Source: Frigoribacterium sp. PhB116 (lineage in GTDB: Bacteria > Actinomycetota > Actinomycetes > Actinomycetales > Microbacteriaceae). From it: a stretch of DNA of 64,000 bases. The position numbers and the translations under genes are program-made. This document shows positions 33,591-42,964 of this stretch, piece by piece. The stretch covers positions 806,001 through 870,000 of the forward strand of contig NZ_SOBE01000001.1 of NCBI RefSeq assembly GCF_004364285.1. The letters are read 5' to 3'. The number at the start of each line of letters is the position of its first letter. The first letter of the stretch is position 1. Below the pieces are notes generated by a model. That model had not been told where the DNA came from, did not search any database, and saw nothing but the letters and a program-made list of their open reading frames with translations.

Positions 33591-35162
33591 CTAGCCGCGA
33601 CCGAGCATCTTCTGCAGCGACGCCAGCTCTTCCTCGGTGGGCGCCTTGCCGGCACCGGCGCCGCCGCCGAGGCCGAAGCCCGAGCCGCCCGCCGATCCGC
33701 CCGAGGCACCTGCCGACCCGCCGGAGGCGAGGGCAGCGTTCTGCGCGGCACGCTTGGCCGGGTTGCCGGCCTTGGAGCCCTTCTTCTTCGGCTGCTGCTT
33801 CTTGCCGCCGTACGACGCACCGGGGATCGGGCCCATGCCGGGCACCTGCGGCACGCCGCCCTTCGCCACGGTCTTCATCATCTTCGAGGCCTGCTCGAAG
33901 CGCTGCACGAGCTGGTTCACGTCGGTGACGGTCATGCCGGAGCCCCGCGCGATGCGCAGCCGGCGGGAGCCGTTCAGGAGCTTCGGCAGCGCCCTCTCCT
34001 GAGGGGTCATCGACTGGATGATCGCCTCGGTGCGCACGATCTCACGCTCGTCGAAGTTCTCGAGCTGCTCGCGCATGCCCTTCGCCCCGGGGAGCATGCC
34101 GAGCATGCCCTTGATCGACCCCATCTTGCGCAGCTGCTGCATCTGCTTCAGGAAGTCGTCGAGGGTGAAGTTGTCGGTCGCGATCTTCTCCGCGACGGCT
34201 CGGGCCTCTTCCTCGTCGAAGGCGCCCTGGGCCTGCTCGATCAGGGAGAGGATGTCTCCGAGGTCGAGGATGCGGCTCGCCATGCGGTCCGGGTGGAACG
34301 GCTCGAACGCGTCGAGCGTCTCGCCCGTCGAGGCGAACATGATCGGCCGGCCCGTGACCGAGGCGACGCTCAGCGCCGCACCGCCCCGCGCGTCGCCGTC
34401 GAGCTTCGAGAGCACGACGCCCGTGAAGTCGACGCCTGCCTGGAAGGCCTTGGCCGTCGCGACCGCGTCCTGTCCGATCATGGCGTCGATGACGAAGAGC
34501 ACCTCGTCGGGATCGATCGCCTTGCGGATGTTCGCGGCCTGCTTCATCAGCTCGGCGTCGACGCCGAGACGGCCGGCGGTGTCGACGATGACCGTGTCGT
34601 AGACCTTGTCGCGGGCGAACTTGATGGCCTGCTTGGCGACCTTCACCGGGTCGCCGACGCCGTTGCCCGGCTCGGGGGCGAACACGGCGGCCCCCGCTTG
34701 CTCGCCCACGACCTGGAGCTGCTGCACGGCGTTGGGGCGCTGCAGGTCACAGGCCACGAGGAGCGGCGTGTGGCCGTCCTTCGCGAGCCACTTGGCGAGC
34801 TTGCCGGCGAGGGTCGTCTTGCCCGCGCCCTGGAGGCCGGCGAGCATGATGACGGTCGGCGGGTTCTTGGCGAACTCGAGGCGGCGCTGCTGGCCGCCGA
34901 GGATCTCGATGAGCTCCTCGTTGACGATCTGGACGACCTGCTGGGCCGGGTTGAGGGCCTTGTTCACCTCGTCGCCCAGGGCGCGGTCGCGGATCTTGGT
35001 GGTGAACGCCTTGACTACCTCGAACGCGACGTCGGCGTCGAGCAGGGCGCGCCGGATCTCCCGGACGGTGCCGTCGACGTCGGCGGGCGTGAGCTTGCCC
35101 TTGTTGCGGAGGTTCTTGAACGTGTCCGCGAGGCGGTCAGAGAGGGTTCCGAATGTGGCCAT
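33591..35162 (-). CDS. ffh: Signal recognition particle protein Ffh
   Basis: 523 residues. NG domain with GLQGAGKTTLAGKLAKWL, DTAGRLGVD and TKLDGDARGGAALS; Met-rich M domain (LKQMQQLRKMGSIKGMLGML). A Gly/Ser/Ala-rich tail (about 465-515) precedes the conserved-looking end EELASLQKMLGRG. Targets nascent membrane proteins with 4.5S RNA, which is not in this window. 43 bases after ftsY. Confidence 0.96.
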   Translation of the reverse strand: MATFGTLSDRLADTFKNLRNKGKLTPADVDGTVREIRRALLDADVAFEVVKAFTTKIRDRALGDEVNKALNPAQQVVQIVNEELIEILGGQQRRLEFAKNPPTVIMLAGLQGAGKTTLAGKLAKWLAKDGHTPLLVACDLQRPNAVQQLQVVGEQAGAAVFAPEPGNGVGDPVKVAKQAIKFARDKVYDTVIVDTAGRLGVDAELMKQAANIRKAIDPDEVLFVIDAMIGQDAVATAKAFQAGVDFTGVVLSKLDGDARGGAALSVASVTGRPIMFASTGETLDAFEPFHPDRMASRILDLGDILSLIEQAQGAFDEEEARAVAEKIATDNFTLDDFLKQMQQLRKMGSIKGMLGMLPGAKGMREQLENFDEREIVRTEAIIQSMTPQERALPKLLNGSRRLRIARGSGMTVTDVNQLVQRFEQASKMMKTVAKGGVPQVPGMGPIPGASYGGKKQQPKKKGSKAGNPAKRAAQNAALASGGSAGASGGSAGGSGFGLGGGAGAGKAPTEEELASLQKMLGRG

Positions 35163-35205
35163 GGTGGCCTCAGCTTAACGGACCGCGAGACCGGTGCCCT
35201 GCGGA

Positions 35206-36075
35206 CTAGCCGATCAGGTTCTGGACGAAGACGTGCGGCGTGAAGCCCGTGAGGTCAGCGATGCCCTCGCCCTGGCCGACGAGCTTGATCGGGATGCCGG
35301 TCTGCTCCTGCACGGCGAGGACGAACCCACCGCGGGCGGAGCCGTCGAGCTTCGTGAGGACGAGGCCCGTGACGCCAGCGTGCTCGATGAAGGCCTGAGC
35401 CTGGGCCAGGCCGTTCTGGCCGGTCGTCGCGTCGAGCACGAGCAGCACCTCGGCGATCTCGGTCTGCTTCTCGACGACGCGCTTGATCTTGCCGAGCTCG
35501 TCCATCAGGCCGGACTTGGTCTGCAGGCGGCCGGCGGTGTCGATCAGGACGATCTCGATGCCCTCGCGCATCGCGTACTCGACCGTCTGGAAGGCCACGG
35601 AGGCCGGGTCCTGGCCCGGCTGCTGCGGCCGGACGATCTGCGCGCCCGCGCGCTCGGCCCAGGTCGCCACCTGCTCGACCGCGGCGGCCCGGAAGGTGTC
35701 GGCCGCGCCCACGACCACGGACCGGTCGAAGTTGCGCAGGAACTTGGCGAACTTGCCGATCGTGGTCGTCTTGCCGACGCCGTTGACCCCGACCATGAGC
35801 ACGACGGCGGGACGCGCGCTGAGCTTGAGCGTCGAGTCGAGCACTGACAGCCGCTCCTCCAGGGTCTCGCGCAGCATGCGCTTGAGGTCGGCCGGGTCGG
35901 TCGTCGCGTAGCGCTGCACCTTCTCGCGGAGGTCGTCGACGACCTGCTCGGTGACGTCGGGACCGAAGTCGGCGCCGATCAGCGCCTCCTCGAGCTCGTC
36001 CCAGGTGGTGTCGTCGATCGTCTTCTTCGCGAACATGCCGCGGAGGGCACCGGAGAGGGACCAGGGGGAAGCCAT
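35206..36075 (-). CDS. ftsY: SRP receptor FtsY (short form)
   Basis: 289 residues: essentially NG domain only, without the long acidic N-terminal A domain. GVNGVGKTTTIGKFAKFL, DTFRAAAVEQV, DTAGRLQTKSGLMDELGKI and TKLDGSARGGFVLAVQ identify it. ATG 36075 follows a TAGGCT box by seven bases, implying a leaderless transcript. Confidence 0.95.
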   Translation of the reverse strand: MASPWSLSGALRGMFAKKTIDDTTWDELEEALIGADFGPDVTEQVVDDLREKVQRYATTDPADLKRMLRETLEERLSVLDSTLKLSARPAVVLMVGVNGVGKTTTIGKFAKFLRNFDRSVVVGAADTFRAAAVEQVATWAERAGAQIVRPQQPGQDPASVAFQTVEYAMREGIEIVLIDTAGRLQTKSGLMDELGKIKRVVEKQTEIAEVLLVLDATTGQNGLAQAQAFIEHAGVTGLVLTKLDGSARGGFVLAVQEQTGIPIKLVGQGEGIADLTGFTPHVFVQNLIG

Positions 36076-36088
36076 GGGCCACAGCCTA
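36076..36088 (-). promoter_or_regulatory. ftsY leaderless-type promoter (-10 TAGGCT)
   Basis: On the minus strand TAGGCT (36088-36083) is followed by exactly seven bases and the ATG, with no Shine-Dalgarno sequence. Confidence 0.5.
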
Positions 36089-36175
36089 ACGAGCCGCACG
36101 GACCACACGGGCCTCGCAGACTCGTTCTCGGGCCGACGACCGCCCGGACCGTTGCAGTGGATGTAAGCTCAGCGG

Positions 36176-36301
36176 GTTGAAGGGGAGTACTCCCTCGCGG
36201 TGCCATCGTCAATACGGAAGAGACCGATCTCGACCCGGTGCGCCGGTCCTCGACCCACCAGCAGCGCTGGACGGTCGCCTGGGCGGAAGAGACCTTCAGT
36301 A
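36176..36301 (+). promoter_or_regulatory. yybP-ykoY family Mn2+ riboswitch upstream of terC
   Basis: The leader carries the three class-defining conserved segments in order: GGGGAGTA at 36182-36189, CGTCAATACGG at 36207-36217 and GAGACC at 36289-36294. TTGAAGG (36178-36184) pairs with CCTTCAG (36293-36299) to close P1, and internal GC-rich hairpins lie between. TAAGCT at 36164-36169 could be the -10. This class binds Mn2+ and turns on Mn export genes; TerC downstream fits. The GGAGG of terC lies 14 bases past the aptamer, so translational control is likely. Confidence 0.9.
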
Positions 36302-36325
36302 CCCGTCGCGTACTGGAGGTACACC

Positions 36326-37345
36326 ATGGACGTCCACTTCCTCACCTGGGCGATCACCATCGCCGGCATCCTCGGGCTGTTGATCTTCGACTTCTACAGC
36401 CACGTCAGGACCCCGCACGAGCCCACCATCCGCGAATCGGCCTTCTGGTCGATCGTCTACATCGGCATCGCGATCCTGTTCGGCGTCGGCGTCGGCGTCT
36501 TCTCGAACTGGACCTACGGCGGCGAGTACTTCGCCGGCTGGATCACCGAGAAGGCCCTCTCGGTCGACAACCTCTTCGTCTTCCTGATCATCATGACGAG
36601 CTTCGCCGTGCCGCGGATCTACCAGCAGAAGGTGCTGCTCGTCGGCATCGCGATCGCCCTGATCTCGCGCGGCCTCTTCATCGCCGCGGGCGTCGCGATC
36701 ATCGACAACTTCTCGTGGGTCTTCTACCTCTTCGGCGCCCTGCTCTTCTGGCTCGCCTACAGCCAGGTCCGCGGCGGCCACGACGAGGGCGACCAGGCGG
36801 ACAGCAAGCTCATCCGCACGCTGCGCCGCATCGTCCCGACGTCGGACGACTACGACGAGGACCGCCTGACGACCAAGGTGAACGGCAAGCGCCTCTTCAC
36901 GCCGCTGTTCCTGGTGATGCTCGCCATCGGCCTCACCGACGTGCTGTTCGCGCTCGACTCGATCCCCGCGATCTTCGGCCTGACGCAGGAGGCGTACATC
37001 GTCTTCACCGCCAACGCCTTCTCGCTGCTCGGCCTCCGCCAGCTGTACTTCCTGATCTCGGGCCTGCTCGAGCGCCTCGTCTACCTGGCCCAGGGCCTCG
37101 CGGTCATCCTCGCCTTCATCGGCGTCAAGCTCGTGTTCCACGCCCTGCACGTCAACGAGGTGCCGTTCATCAACGGCGGCCAGCCGATCGAGTGGATCCC
37201 CGAGATCCCGATCTGGTTCTCGCTCGGCTTCATCCTGCTGACCATCGCCGTCGCGACGGTCCTCAGCCTCCGCAAGACGAAGCGCGACGGCATCCCGGAC
37301 ACGCTGCCGGCGACGACCGCAGAGGCCGAGGCCGACGAGCGCTAG
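36326..37345 (+). CDS. terC: TerC/Alx-family membrane protein, probable manganese exporter
   Basis: 339 residues with about nine membrane segments. The family's acidic residues within helices are present: LIFDFYSHVRTPHEP, EKALSVDNLFVFLIIM, and IGLTDVLFALDSIPAIFG. TerC/Alx/YkoY proteins export Mn2+, and the riboswitch leader supports that role. ATG 36326 has GGAGG upstream. A polar loop (about 140-185) separates the two halves. Confidence 0.93.
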   Translation: MDVHFLTWAITIAGILGLLIFDFYSHVRTPHEPTIRESAFWSIVYIGIAILFGVGVGVFSNWTYGGEYFAGWITEKALSVDNLFVFLIIMTSFAVPRIYQQKVLLVGIAIALISRGLFIAAGVAIIDNFSWVFYLFGALLFWLAYSQVRGGHDEGDQADSKLIRTLRRIVPTSDDYDEDRLTTKVNGKRLFTPLFLVMLAIGLTDVLFALDSIPAIFGLTQEAYIVFTANAFSLLGLRQLYFLISGLLERLVYLAQGLAVILAFIGVKLVFHALHVNEVPFINGGQPIEWIPEIPIWFSLGFILLTIAVATVLSLRKTKRDGIPDTLPATTAEAEADER

Positions 37346-37351
37346 GGCGCG

Positions 37352-37392
37352 GGAGGCGGTGCGCGCGTCCCCGGGACGCGCGCACCGCCTCC
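37352..37392 (+). terminator. Terminator after terC
   Basis: A perfect 19-base stem (arms GGAGGCGGTGCGCGCGTCC and complement) with a CCG loop, starting 6 bases past the terC stop. Confidence 0.9.
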
Positions 37393-37476
37393 TCGGCTGA
37401 GCTGCAGCACAGCCACACCACACGACCGCGACACCGCACCACCACGACCGCGACACCAGGACGGAAACACAGGCAC

Positions 37477-38043
37477 ATGCGACTCGAGCTCATCCGACAC
37501 GGACAGACCGACTGGAACAGCCAGGACAAGCTGCAGGGGTCGTCGGACGTCCCGCTGAACGACACCGGCCGCGGGCAGGCCCTCGAGGCCGCGCGCGTGC
37601 TGGCCGGCGCCGAGTGGTCGGCGATCGTGTCGTCGCCGCTGATGCGCGCACGCGAGACGGCTCAGATCATCGCGAGCGAGCTCGGCATCGAGCTCGGCGA
37701 CGCCTACGACGAGCTGATCGAGCGCGACTACGCGTCGCGCGAGGGCTGGGTGCCCGACTCCCCCATCCCGGACGAGCCGAACGAGTCGTTCCCCGACATC
37801 GAGCCGCGTGAGTCGGTCGCAGCGCGCGGCCTCGGCGCGCTCGAGATGATCCGCGACACCCGCCTGCCCCTCGACGGCCCCGACGCGCACATCGTCGTCG
37901 TCTGCCACGGCACGATCATCCGCTTCACCCTGGCCGCGATCATGGGCGCCGAGGTGCCGCACATCGAGAACGCCGCCGCCAACACGGTCGAGTGGGACGG
38001 GTCGGCCTGGAAGGTCGTCTCGATCAACGACCGCACCGTCTAG
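37477..38043 (+). CDS. Histidine phosphatase (phosphoglycerate mutase-like)
   Basis: 188 residues. LELIRHGQTDWN holds the phospho-accepting His, SSPLMRARETAQII the conserved Arg, and VVVCHGTIIRFTL the second His. The fold covers phosphoglycerate mutases and small-molecule phosphatases; the short length and neighbours do not reveal the substrate. It has its own start after the terC terminator. Confidence 0.9.
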   Translation: MRLELIRHGQTDWNSQDKLQGSSDVPLNDTGRGQALEAARVLAGAEWSAIVSSPLMRARETAQIIASELGIELGDAYDELIERDYASREGWVPDSPIPDEPNESFPDIEPRESVAARGLGALEMIRDTRLPLDGPDAHIVVVCHGTIIRFTLAAIMGAEVPHIENAAANTVEWDGSAWKVVSINDRTV

Positions 38044-38101
38044 GCCGCGGAGCCCGTCGAGGCCGGCGCACGCCGTCTAGGCCACGGAGCCCGTCGCGGC
38101 C
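38036..38101. repeat. 29-bp direct repeat over the stop codons of two convergent genes
   Basis: Two copies (38036-38064 and 38073-38101) are identical at 27 of 29 positions. Each contains CCGTCTAGGCC: copy 1 supplies the TAG of the phosphatase, copy 2 the TAG (read on the minus strand) of smc. Confidence 0.9.
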
Positions 38102-41100
38102 GCGGTCCGCTGGTCCGGCGTGCGGTCGGTGACGACCCGCTGGCCGACGACGGCGCTCACGCCGTCCTGGCGCATCGTGACGCCGTAGAGCGCGTCCGCG
38201 ATCTCCATCGTGCGCTTCTGGTGCGTGATGACGATGAGCTGGCTGGTCTCGCGCAGGTCCTCGAAGATGGCGAGGAGGCGGCCGAGGTTCGCGTCGTCGA
38301 GTGCCGCCTCCACCTCGTCCATGATGTAGAACGGGCTCGGCCGGGCCTTGAAGATGGCGATGAGGAGCGCCACGGCAGCGAGCGAGCGCTCCCCGCCCGA
38401 CAGCAGCGACAGGCGCTCGATCTTCTTGCCGGCCGGTCGCACCGTGACCTCGATGCCGGTGGCCAGGAGGTCGTCGGGGTCGGTGAGCAGCAAGGACCCG
38501 CTGCCGCCGGGGAACAGCACCGGGAACACCCGGTCGAACGCGGCCTGCGTGTCCGCGAACGCGCTCGCGAAGACGGTCTGCATCTTCTCGTCGATCTCGT
38601 CGATGATCGCGAGCAGGTCGCGCCGCGTCCGCGTGAGGTCGGCGAGCTGCTCGGTGAGGAACGCGTGGCGCTGCTCGAGGGCAGAGAACTCCTCGAGCGC
38701 GAGCGGGTTGACCCGGCCGAGCTGGGCGAGCTTGCGGCTCGCGGCCTCGAGCCGGGCGGTCTGCTCGGCGCGGTCGAAGGGCGTACCCGCCGCCGCGTCG
38801 CCGTCGAACGCCCCGGAGTCGTTCCCCGACGTGACGTCCTCGGGCACGAGCACGTCGGGGCCGTACTCGGCCACGAGCACCTCGTCGTCGAGCCCGAGCT
38901 CGGACGCAGCGCGCTCGAGCAGCTGCCCGAGGTGCAGCTTCTTCTCGTAGATCTCCATCTCGAGGCCGTGCACGTCCTCGGTCACGCCGTGCAGTCGCTC
39001 CCGGAGGGCTCGCTCGTCTCGTCGCAGCGCCGCGAGCTCGTCGTTCTGCTGCGTGCGTGCCGCCTCCTGCGCGGCGAGCTCCTGCCGGGCCTCGGCCAGC
39101 GACCGACCGACGGCGTCGAGCACCGAGGGCAGCCCCGCGAGCACTGCGGAGGTACGCCGCATCTCGCGCTGCCGGACGACGGTGCGCCGGGCGTGCTCGT
39201 CGGCGGCGGCCCGCTGCTCGTCGAGCTGACGCTTCAGGTCGACGGCGCGGGCGGCCTCGGCACGGACCCGCTCGCGGACGGTCTCGAGCTGCACCCGGCG
39301 CTCGATCTCCGCGGCCCTCGCCTGCTCGACCTCGGCGAGCACCCCGTCGCGGGCCGCGGCGTCGAGGATCGGACGCGGACGCGAGGCTTGCTCGTCGTGC
39401 TCGGCCCGTGCCGCGTCGACCGCGGCCTGGGCCGCGACGGCTCCCTGCTCGGCGGCCGCCAGGGACTCGCCGAGGCGTGCCTCCTCGGCCTCGGCCGCGT
39501 CGACCTGGGCCCGCAGGCGTGCCAGCTGCTGCTCGACGGCCGCGGCCGCCGCCTGCTGCTCGCGGGCCGCCCGGGCGGCTTCCGCGGCCGCCCGAGCCTC
39601 CTCCGCGGCCTGCTCGCGGGCCAGGCGGGCGGCCTCCGCGGCCTGTGCCCGGGACGAGGCCAGCGCCTCCTCGGCGGTCGTGTGCAGGGCGGAGAGCCGG
39701 CTCGCCGCGGCCTCGACCTCGCCGAGGCGCTCGGCGGCGGCGTCGCGCTCGGCGACCAGCTCGAGGCGCGAGCGCTCGGCGCCCGAGCCGCCGCGGAGGA
39801 CGAAGTCGGTGAGTACCTCGCCCGAGCGCGTGATGACGGTGACCGGCAGGGGGTGCGCCGAGAGCGCGGCCCAGGCGGCCCGGGCCGTCGTCAGGTCGTC
39901 GGCGACGACGGTGCTCGCGAGGAGGCCCAGGACGCCCGGAGGCGCGTCGACGACGGAGGAGGCGGCCACGGCTCCCGAGGGCAGGTCGACGGCGAGCGCG
40001 GGCAGGACCCGCTCGGGCGCCGCCACGACGACCTCGACGCGCCCCAGCTCGGCGTCGGTCGCGTGCGCGACGGCGGCGAAGGCCGCGTCGAGGTCGTCGA
40101 CGAGGACGGAATCGACCACGCTGCCGAGCGCCGCGGCGACGGCGGCCTCGTAGCCGGGCCGCACCTGCACGTGCTCGGCGACGGCGCCGCGCACGCCCGG
40201 GCGGCCGGCGGCGACGAGGGCCGTCGTGCCGTCCGCACGGTCGAGGGCCATCGTCAGCGCGGAGCGTCGGGCGGCCAGCGCGTCACGCTCGCGCTCGGCC
40301 GCGTGCAGGCGACCGCGAAGGGCGTCGACCTCGGACTGCAGCTCGGCGGAGGCACGCTCGGCCTCGGCGCGGACGGCCTCGTGGTCGACGGCGTCGCCGC
40401 CTGCCCCGTCGGCCCCCTCGCCGACCCCGCCGGCCGTGTCGTCCGCGTCGCTCGTGTCCTCGTCCGTGTCGTCGGGACCCGCAGACGCGCCCGCGAGTTC
40501 CTCCTCGAGCTGGGCGAGCTCGGCCCGGCCCGCGTCCCGGCGCGCGACCGCCGCCTCCCGCGCCGCGCCCTGGCGGAGGACCTCGCCACGGACGGCCGCC
40601 AGCCGCGACTGCGCGACCTCGAGGGCGCCGCGGAGCTGGCCGAGGAGGAGGTCGTGGCGGGAGATCAGGGCGCTCTGGGCGGCGATCTCGTCGTCGAGCG
40701 CCTCGAGCACGGCCCGGGCGGCGACCGTGGCGGCCCGCGCCTCGGCGAGGGCCTGCTCCGCCTCGGCCACGCCTCCCTGGAGCCTCTCGGCCTCGTCACG
40801 CGCGTCGGCGACCATGCCGGCGCTCACGGTGCTGGGCAGCTCGGGCTGGTCGGACTGCTCGGCGAGCAGCTGGAGGCGCTGCCGCGCGAGGCTCGACGTG
40901 CCGCGGAGCCGCTCCTCGACCGACTCGAGGCCGAAGGCGACCCGGCGCGCCTCGTCGACGGCGTCGCCGACCATCTGCTGCTCGAGCCGCTGCTCACGCG
41001 CCTTCGCCTGGTCGAGCTGCTCCTGCAGCACGTTCCGCTCGCTGCGGCGCTCGGCCTCGCTGCTCGACTGGCGGGCGACCACGGCGCGCAGCGCCACGAC

Positions 41101-41799
41101 CTCGTCGGCGAGGAGGCGCGCCTTCGCGTCGCGGACGACCGCGGCGATCGTCTGGGCCTCGCGCGCGACCTCGGCCTGGCGGCCCAGGGGCTTGAGCTGG
41201 CGTCGGATCTCGCCGGCGAGGTCGCTCAGCCGCGTCAGGTTCGCCTGCATCGCGTCGAGCTTGCGGAGCGTCTTCTCCTTGCGGCGCCGGTGCTTGAGGA
41301 TGCCCGCCGCCTCCTCCACGAAGCCGCGCCGCTCCTCCGGCGTGGCCCGCAGCACGGCGTCGAGCTGCCCCTGGCCGACGATCACGTGCATCTCGCGGCC
41401 GAGGCCGGAGTCGCTCAGCAGTTCTTGCACGTCGAGCAGCCGGCAGCCCTCGCCGTTGATCGCGTACTCGCTGCCCCCGTTGCGGAAGAGCGTGCGGCTG
41501 ATCGTGACCTCGGCGTAGTCGATCGGCAGAGCGCCGTCGGCGTTGTCGATGGTCAGCACCACCTGTGCCCGGCCGAGCGGGCCCCTCGTCGACGTGCCGG
41601 CGAAGATGACGTCGGCCATGGTGCCGCCGCGCAGCGACTTGACGCCCTGCTCGCCCATCACCCAGGCGAGCGCGTCGACGACGTTGCTCTTGCCCGAGCC
41701 GTTGGGGCCGACGACGCAGGTGACACCGGGCTCGAACGCGAACGTCGTGGGCGAGGCGAACGACTTGAAGCCCTTGAGGGTGAGGCTCTTCAGGTGCAC
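38077..41799 (-). CDS. smc: Chromosome segregation protein SMC
   Basis: 1240 residues. Walker A VVGPNGSGKSNVVDALAW (about 30-47), two coiled-coil arms, hinge domain (about 500-650; AGRPGVRGAVAEHVQVRPGY), signature LSLLSGGERSLAAVALL and Walker B FYIMDEVEAALDDAN near the C-terminus. An acidic Asp/Thr/Gly insertion lies in the first arm (about 430-460). Organises and segregates the chromosome with ScpAB. GTG start; TATCCT -10 upstream. Confidence 0.96.
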   Translation of the reverse strand: MHLKSLTLKGFKSFASPTTFAFEPGVTCVVGPNGSGKSNVVDALAWVMGEQGVKSLRGGTMADVIFAGTSTRGPLGRAQVVLTIDNADGALPIDYAEVTISRTLFRNGGSEYAINGEGCRLLDVQELLSDSGLGREMHVIVGQGQLDAVLRATPEERRGFVEEAAGILKHRRRKEKTLRKLDAMQANLTRLSDLAGEIRRQLKPLGRQAEVAREAQTIAAVVRDAKARLLADEVVALRAVVARQSSSEAERRSERNVLQEQLDQAKAREQRLEQQMVGDAVDEARRVAFGLESVEERLRGTSSLARQRLQLLAEQSDQPELPSTVSAGMVADARDEAERLQGGVAEAEQALAEARAATVAARAVLEALDDEIAAQSALISRHDLLLGQLRGALEVAQSRLAAVRGEVLRQGAAREAAVARRDAGRAELAQLEEELAGASAGPDDTDEDTSDADDTAGGVGEGADGAGGDAVDHEAVRAEAERASAELQSEVDALRGRLHAAERERDALAARRSALTMALDRADGTTALVAAGRPGVRGAVAEHVQVRPGYEAAVAAALGSVVDSVLVDDLDAAFAAVAHATDAELGRVEVVVAAPERVLPALAVDLPSGAVAASSVVDAPPGVLGLLASTVVADDLTTARAAWAALSAHPLPVTVITRSGEVLTDFVLRGGSGAERSRLELVAERDAAAERLGEVEAAASRLSALHTTAEEALASSRAQAAEAARLAREQAAEEARAAAEAARAAREQQAAAAAVEQQLARLRAQVDAAEAEEARLGESLAAAEQGAVAAQAAVDAARAEHDEQASRPRPILDAAARDGVLAEVEQARAAEIERRVQLETVRERVRAEAARAVDLKRQLDEQRAAADEHARRTVVRQREMRRTSAVLAGLPSVLDAVGRSLAEARQELAAQEAARTQQNDELAALRRDERALRERLHGVTEDVHGLEMEIYEKKLHLGQLLERAASELGLDDEVLVAEYGPDVLVPEDVTSGNDSGAFDGDAAAGTPFDRAEQTARLEAASRKLAQLGRVNPLALEEFSALEQRHAFLTEQLADLTRTRRDLLAIIDEIDEKMQTVFASAFADTQAAFDRVFPVLFPGGSGSLLLTDPDDLLATGIEVTVRPAGKKIERLSLLSGGERSLAAVALLIAIFKARPSPFYIMDEVEAALDDANLGRLLAIFEDLRETSQLIVITHQKRTMEIADALYGVTMRQDGVSAVVGQRVVTDRTPDQRTAAATGSVA

Positions 41800-41950
41800 G
41801 CGCCCCTCCTCCCCTGCTCCAGGTGACGTGTCGACACGATCTGCGGCGTCCCTCCGAGGATAGGCGAGCGCGGGCCCCGGCCCCGGGAGGCGCGGGCAGG
41901 GCGGCGCACGCCGGCGCGGCTGCCGCGCGGTGTCCGCGAGGGCGGGAGGC
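41800..41950 (-). promoter_or_regulatory. smc promoter region with palindrome
   Basis: On the minus strand TATCCT (41862-41857) is a good -10; a purine-rich GGGGAGGAGGGG site precedes the GTG. Between them CGTGTCGACACG (41827-41838) is a perfect 12-bp palindrome in the 5' leader. Confidence 0.45.
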
Positions 41951-42961
41951 TCAGGCCGTGCGGACCCGCTGGCAGCGCGGACAGAGGTGGCTCGACCGGT
42001 TCATGAACGCCTCGCGCACGATCGCGGTGCCGCAGCGCGGGCACGGCCGCCCCTGTTGCCCGTAGGCGGCGAGGCTGTGGCTGAAGTACCCGGACTGCCC
42101 GTTCACGTTCACGTACTGCGCGTCGAAGCTCGTGCCGCCCTCCCCGAGGGCCTTGAGCAGCACGGCCCGGACCTCGGACAGCAGGAGGCGCGCCCTGGCC
42201 CGCGAGAGCGCCTCCGTCGGCTGCTCGGGGTGCACGCGTGCCGCCCAGAGGCTCTCGTCGGCGTAGATGTTGCCGACGCCGCTGAGCAGGCCCTGGTCGA
42301 GCAGCGCGCGCTTGACCCCCGTGCGGCGGGCCAGGAGGCGGGTCACGACGGCGGACTCGTCGAAGGCCGGGTCGAGGGGGTCGCGGGCGATGTGCGCGAC
42401 CTGCTGCGGGACCCGCAGCGCCCACGCGGGAGCGGCGGGGGCCGAGGCCGAGGGGGCAGCTGCGGCGGCGGCTCCTGCCTCGCCCTCGGCTGCCGCCTCC
42501 GGCGACCCGAGCAGGTGCGTCCCCGCGTAGCCGGCCGGACGGCCGTCGGGCGTGGGGACGGTCTCGTCGAGGGCCATCGACCCGAAGATCCGCTGGTCGA
42601 CGAACGCGAGCCGCACGCGACCGAGGCTCGGGCTGTCGACGTCGAGCCGGATGCGCATCAACCGGTCGGCCGGGTGGTCGGAGCTGCGGAGCAGCACCTG
42701 GCCGCTCATGCCGAGGTGGGCGACGAGGGCGAGGGGATGGTCGTGCCGCTCAGCTGGCTCGAACGGGAACCAGAGGAACTTGCCGCGGCGGACGGCCGAG
42801 TCGAGGGTGCCGCCGACGAGGCGGTCGACGAAGTCGACGGACGGGCCCCGGTGCCGCTTGAGCGAGCGCTCGTCGAGCACGGTGACGCCCGTGACGACGG
42901 AGCCGGCCACGACGGGCGCGAGGCCCGCACGGACGACCTCGACCTCGGGGAGCTCGGGCAC
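41951..42961 (-). CDS. mutM: Formamidopyrimidine-DNA glycosylase
   Basis: 336 residues; usual MutM is about 280. The N-terminal MPELPEVEVV gives catalytic Pro2/Glu3; H2TH region DQGLLSGVGNIYADE; C-terminal zinc finger CPRCGTAIVREAF...HLCPRCQ. An Ala/Ser/Pro-rich insertion (about 150-180) enlarges the linker before DPLDP. Removes 8-oxoguanine. GTG 42961, three bases after rnc. Confidence 0.95.
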   Translation of the reverse strand: MPELPEVEVVRAGLAPVVAGSVVTGVTVLDERSLKRHRGPSVDFVDRLVGGTLDSAVRRGKFLWFPFEPAERHDHPLALVAHLGMSGQVLLRSSDHPADRLMRIRLDVDSPSLGRVRLAFVDQRIFGSMALDETVPTPDGRPAGYAGTHLLGSPEAAAEGEAGAAAAAAPSASAPAAPAWALRVPQQVAHIARDPLDPAFDESAVVTRLLARRTGVKRALLDQGLLSGVGNIYADESLWAARVHPEQPTEALSRARARLLLSEVRAVLLKALGEGGTSFDAQYVNVNGQSGYFSHSLAAYGQQGRPCPRCGTAIVREAFMNRSSHLCPRCQRVRTA

Positions 42962-42964
42962 GGG

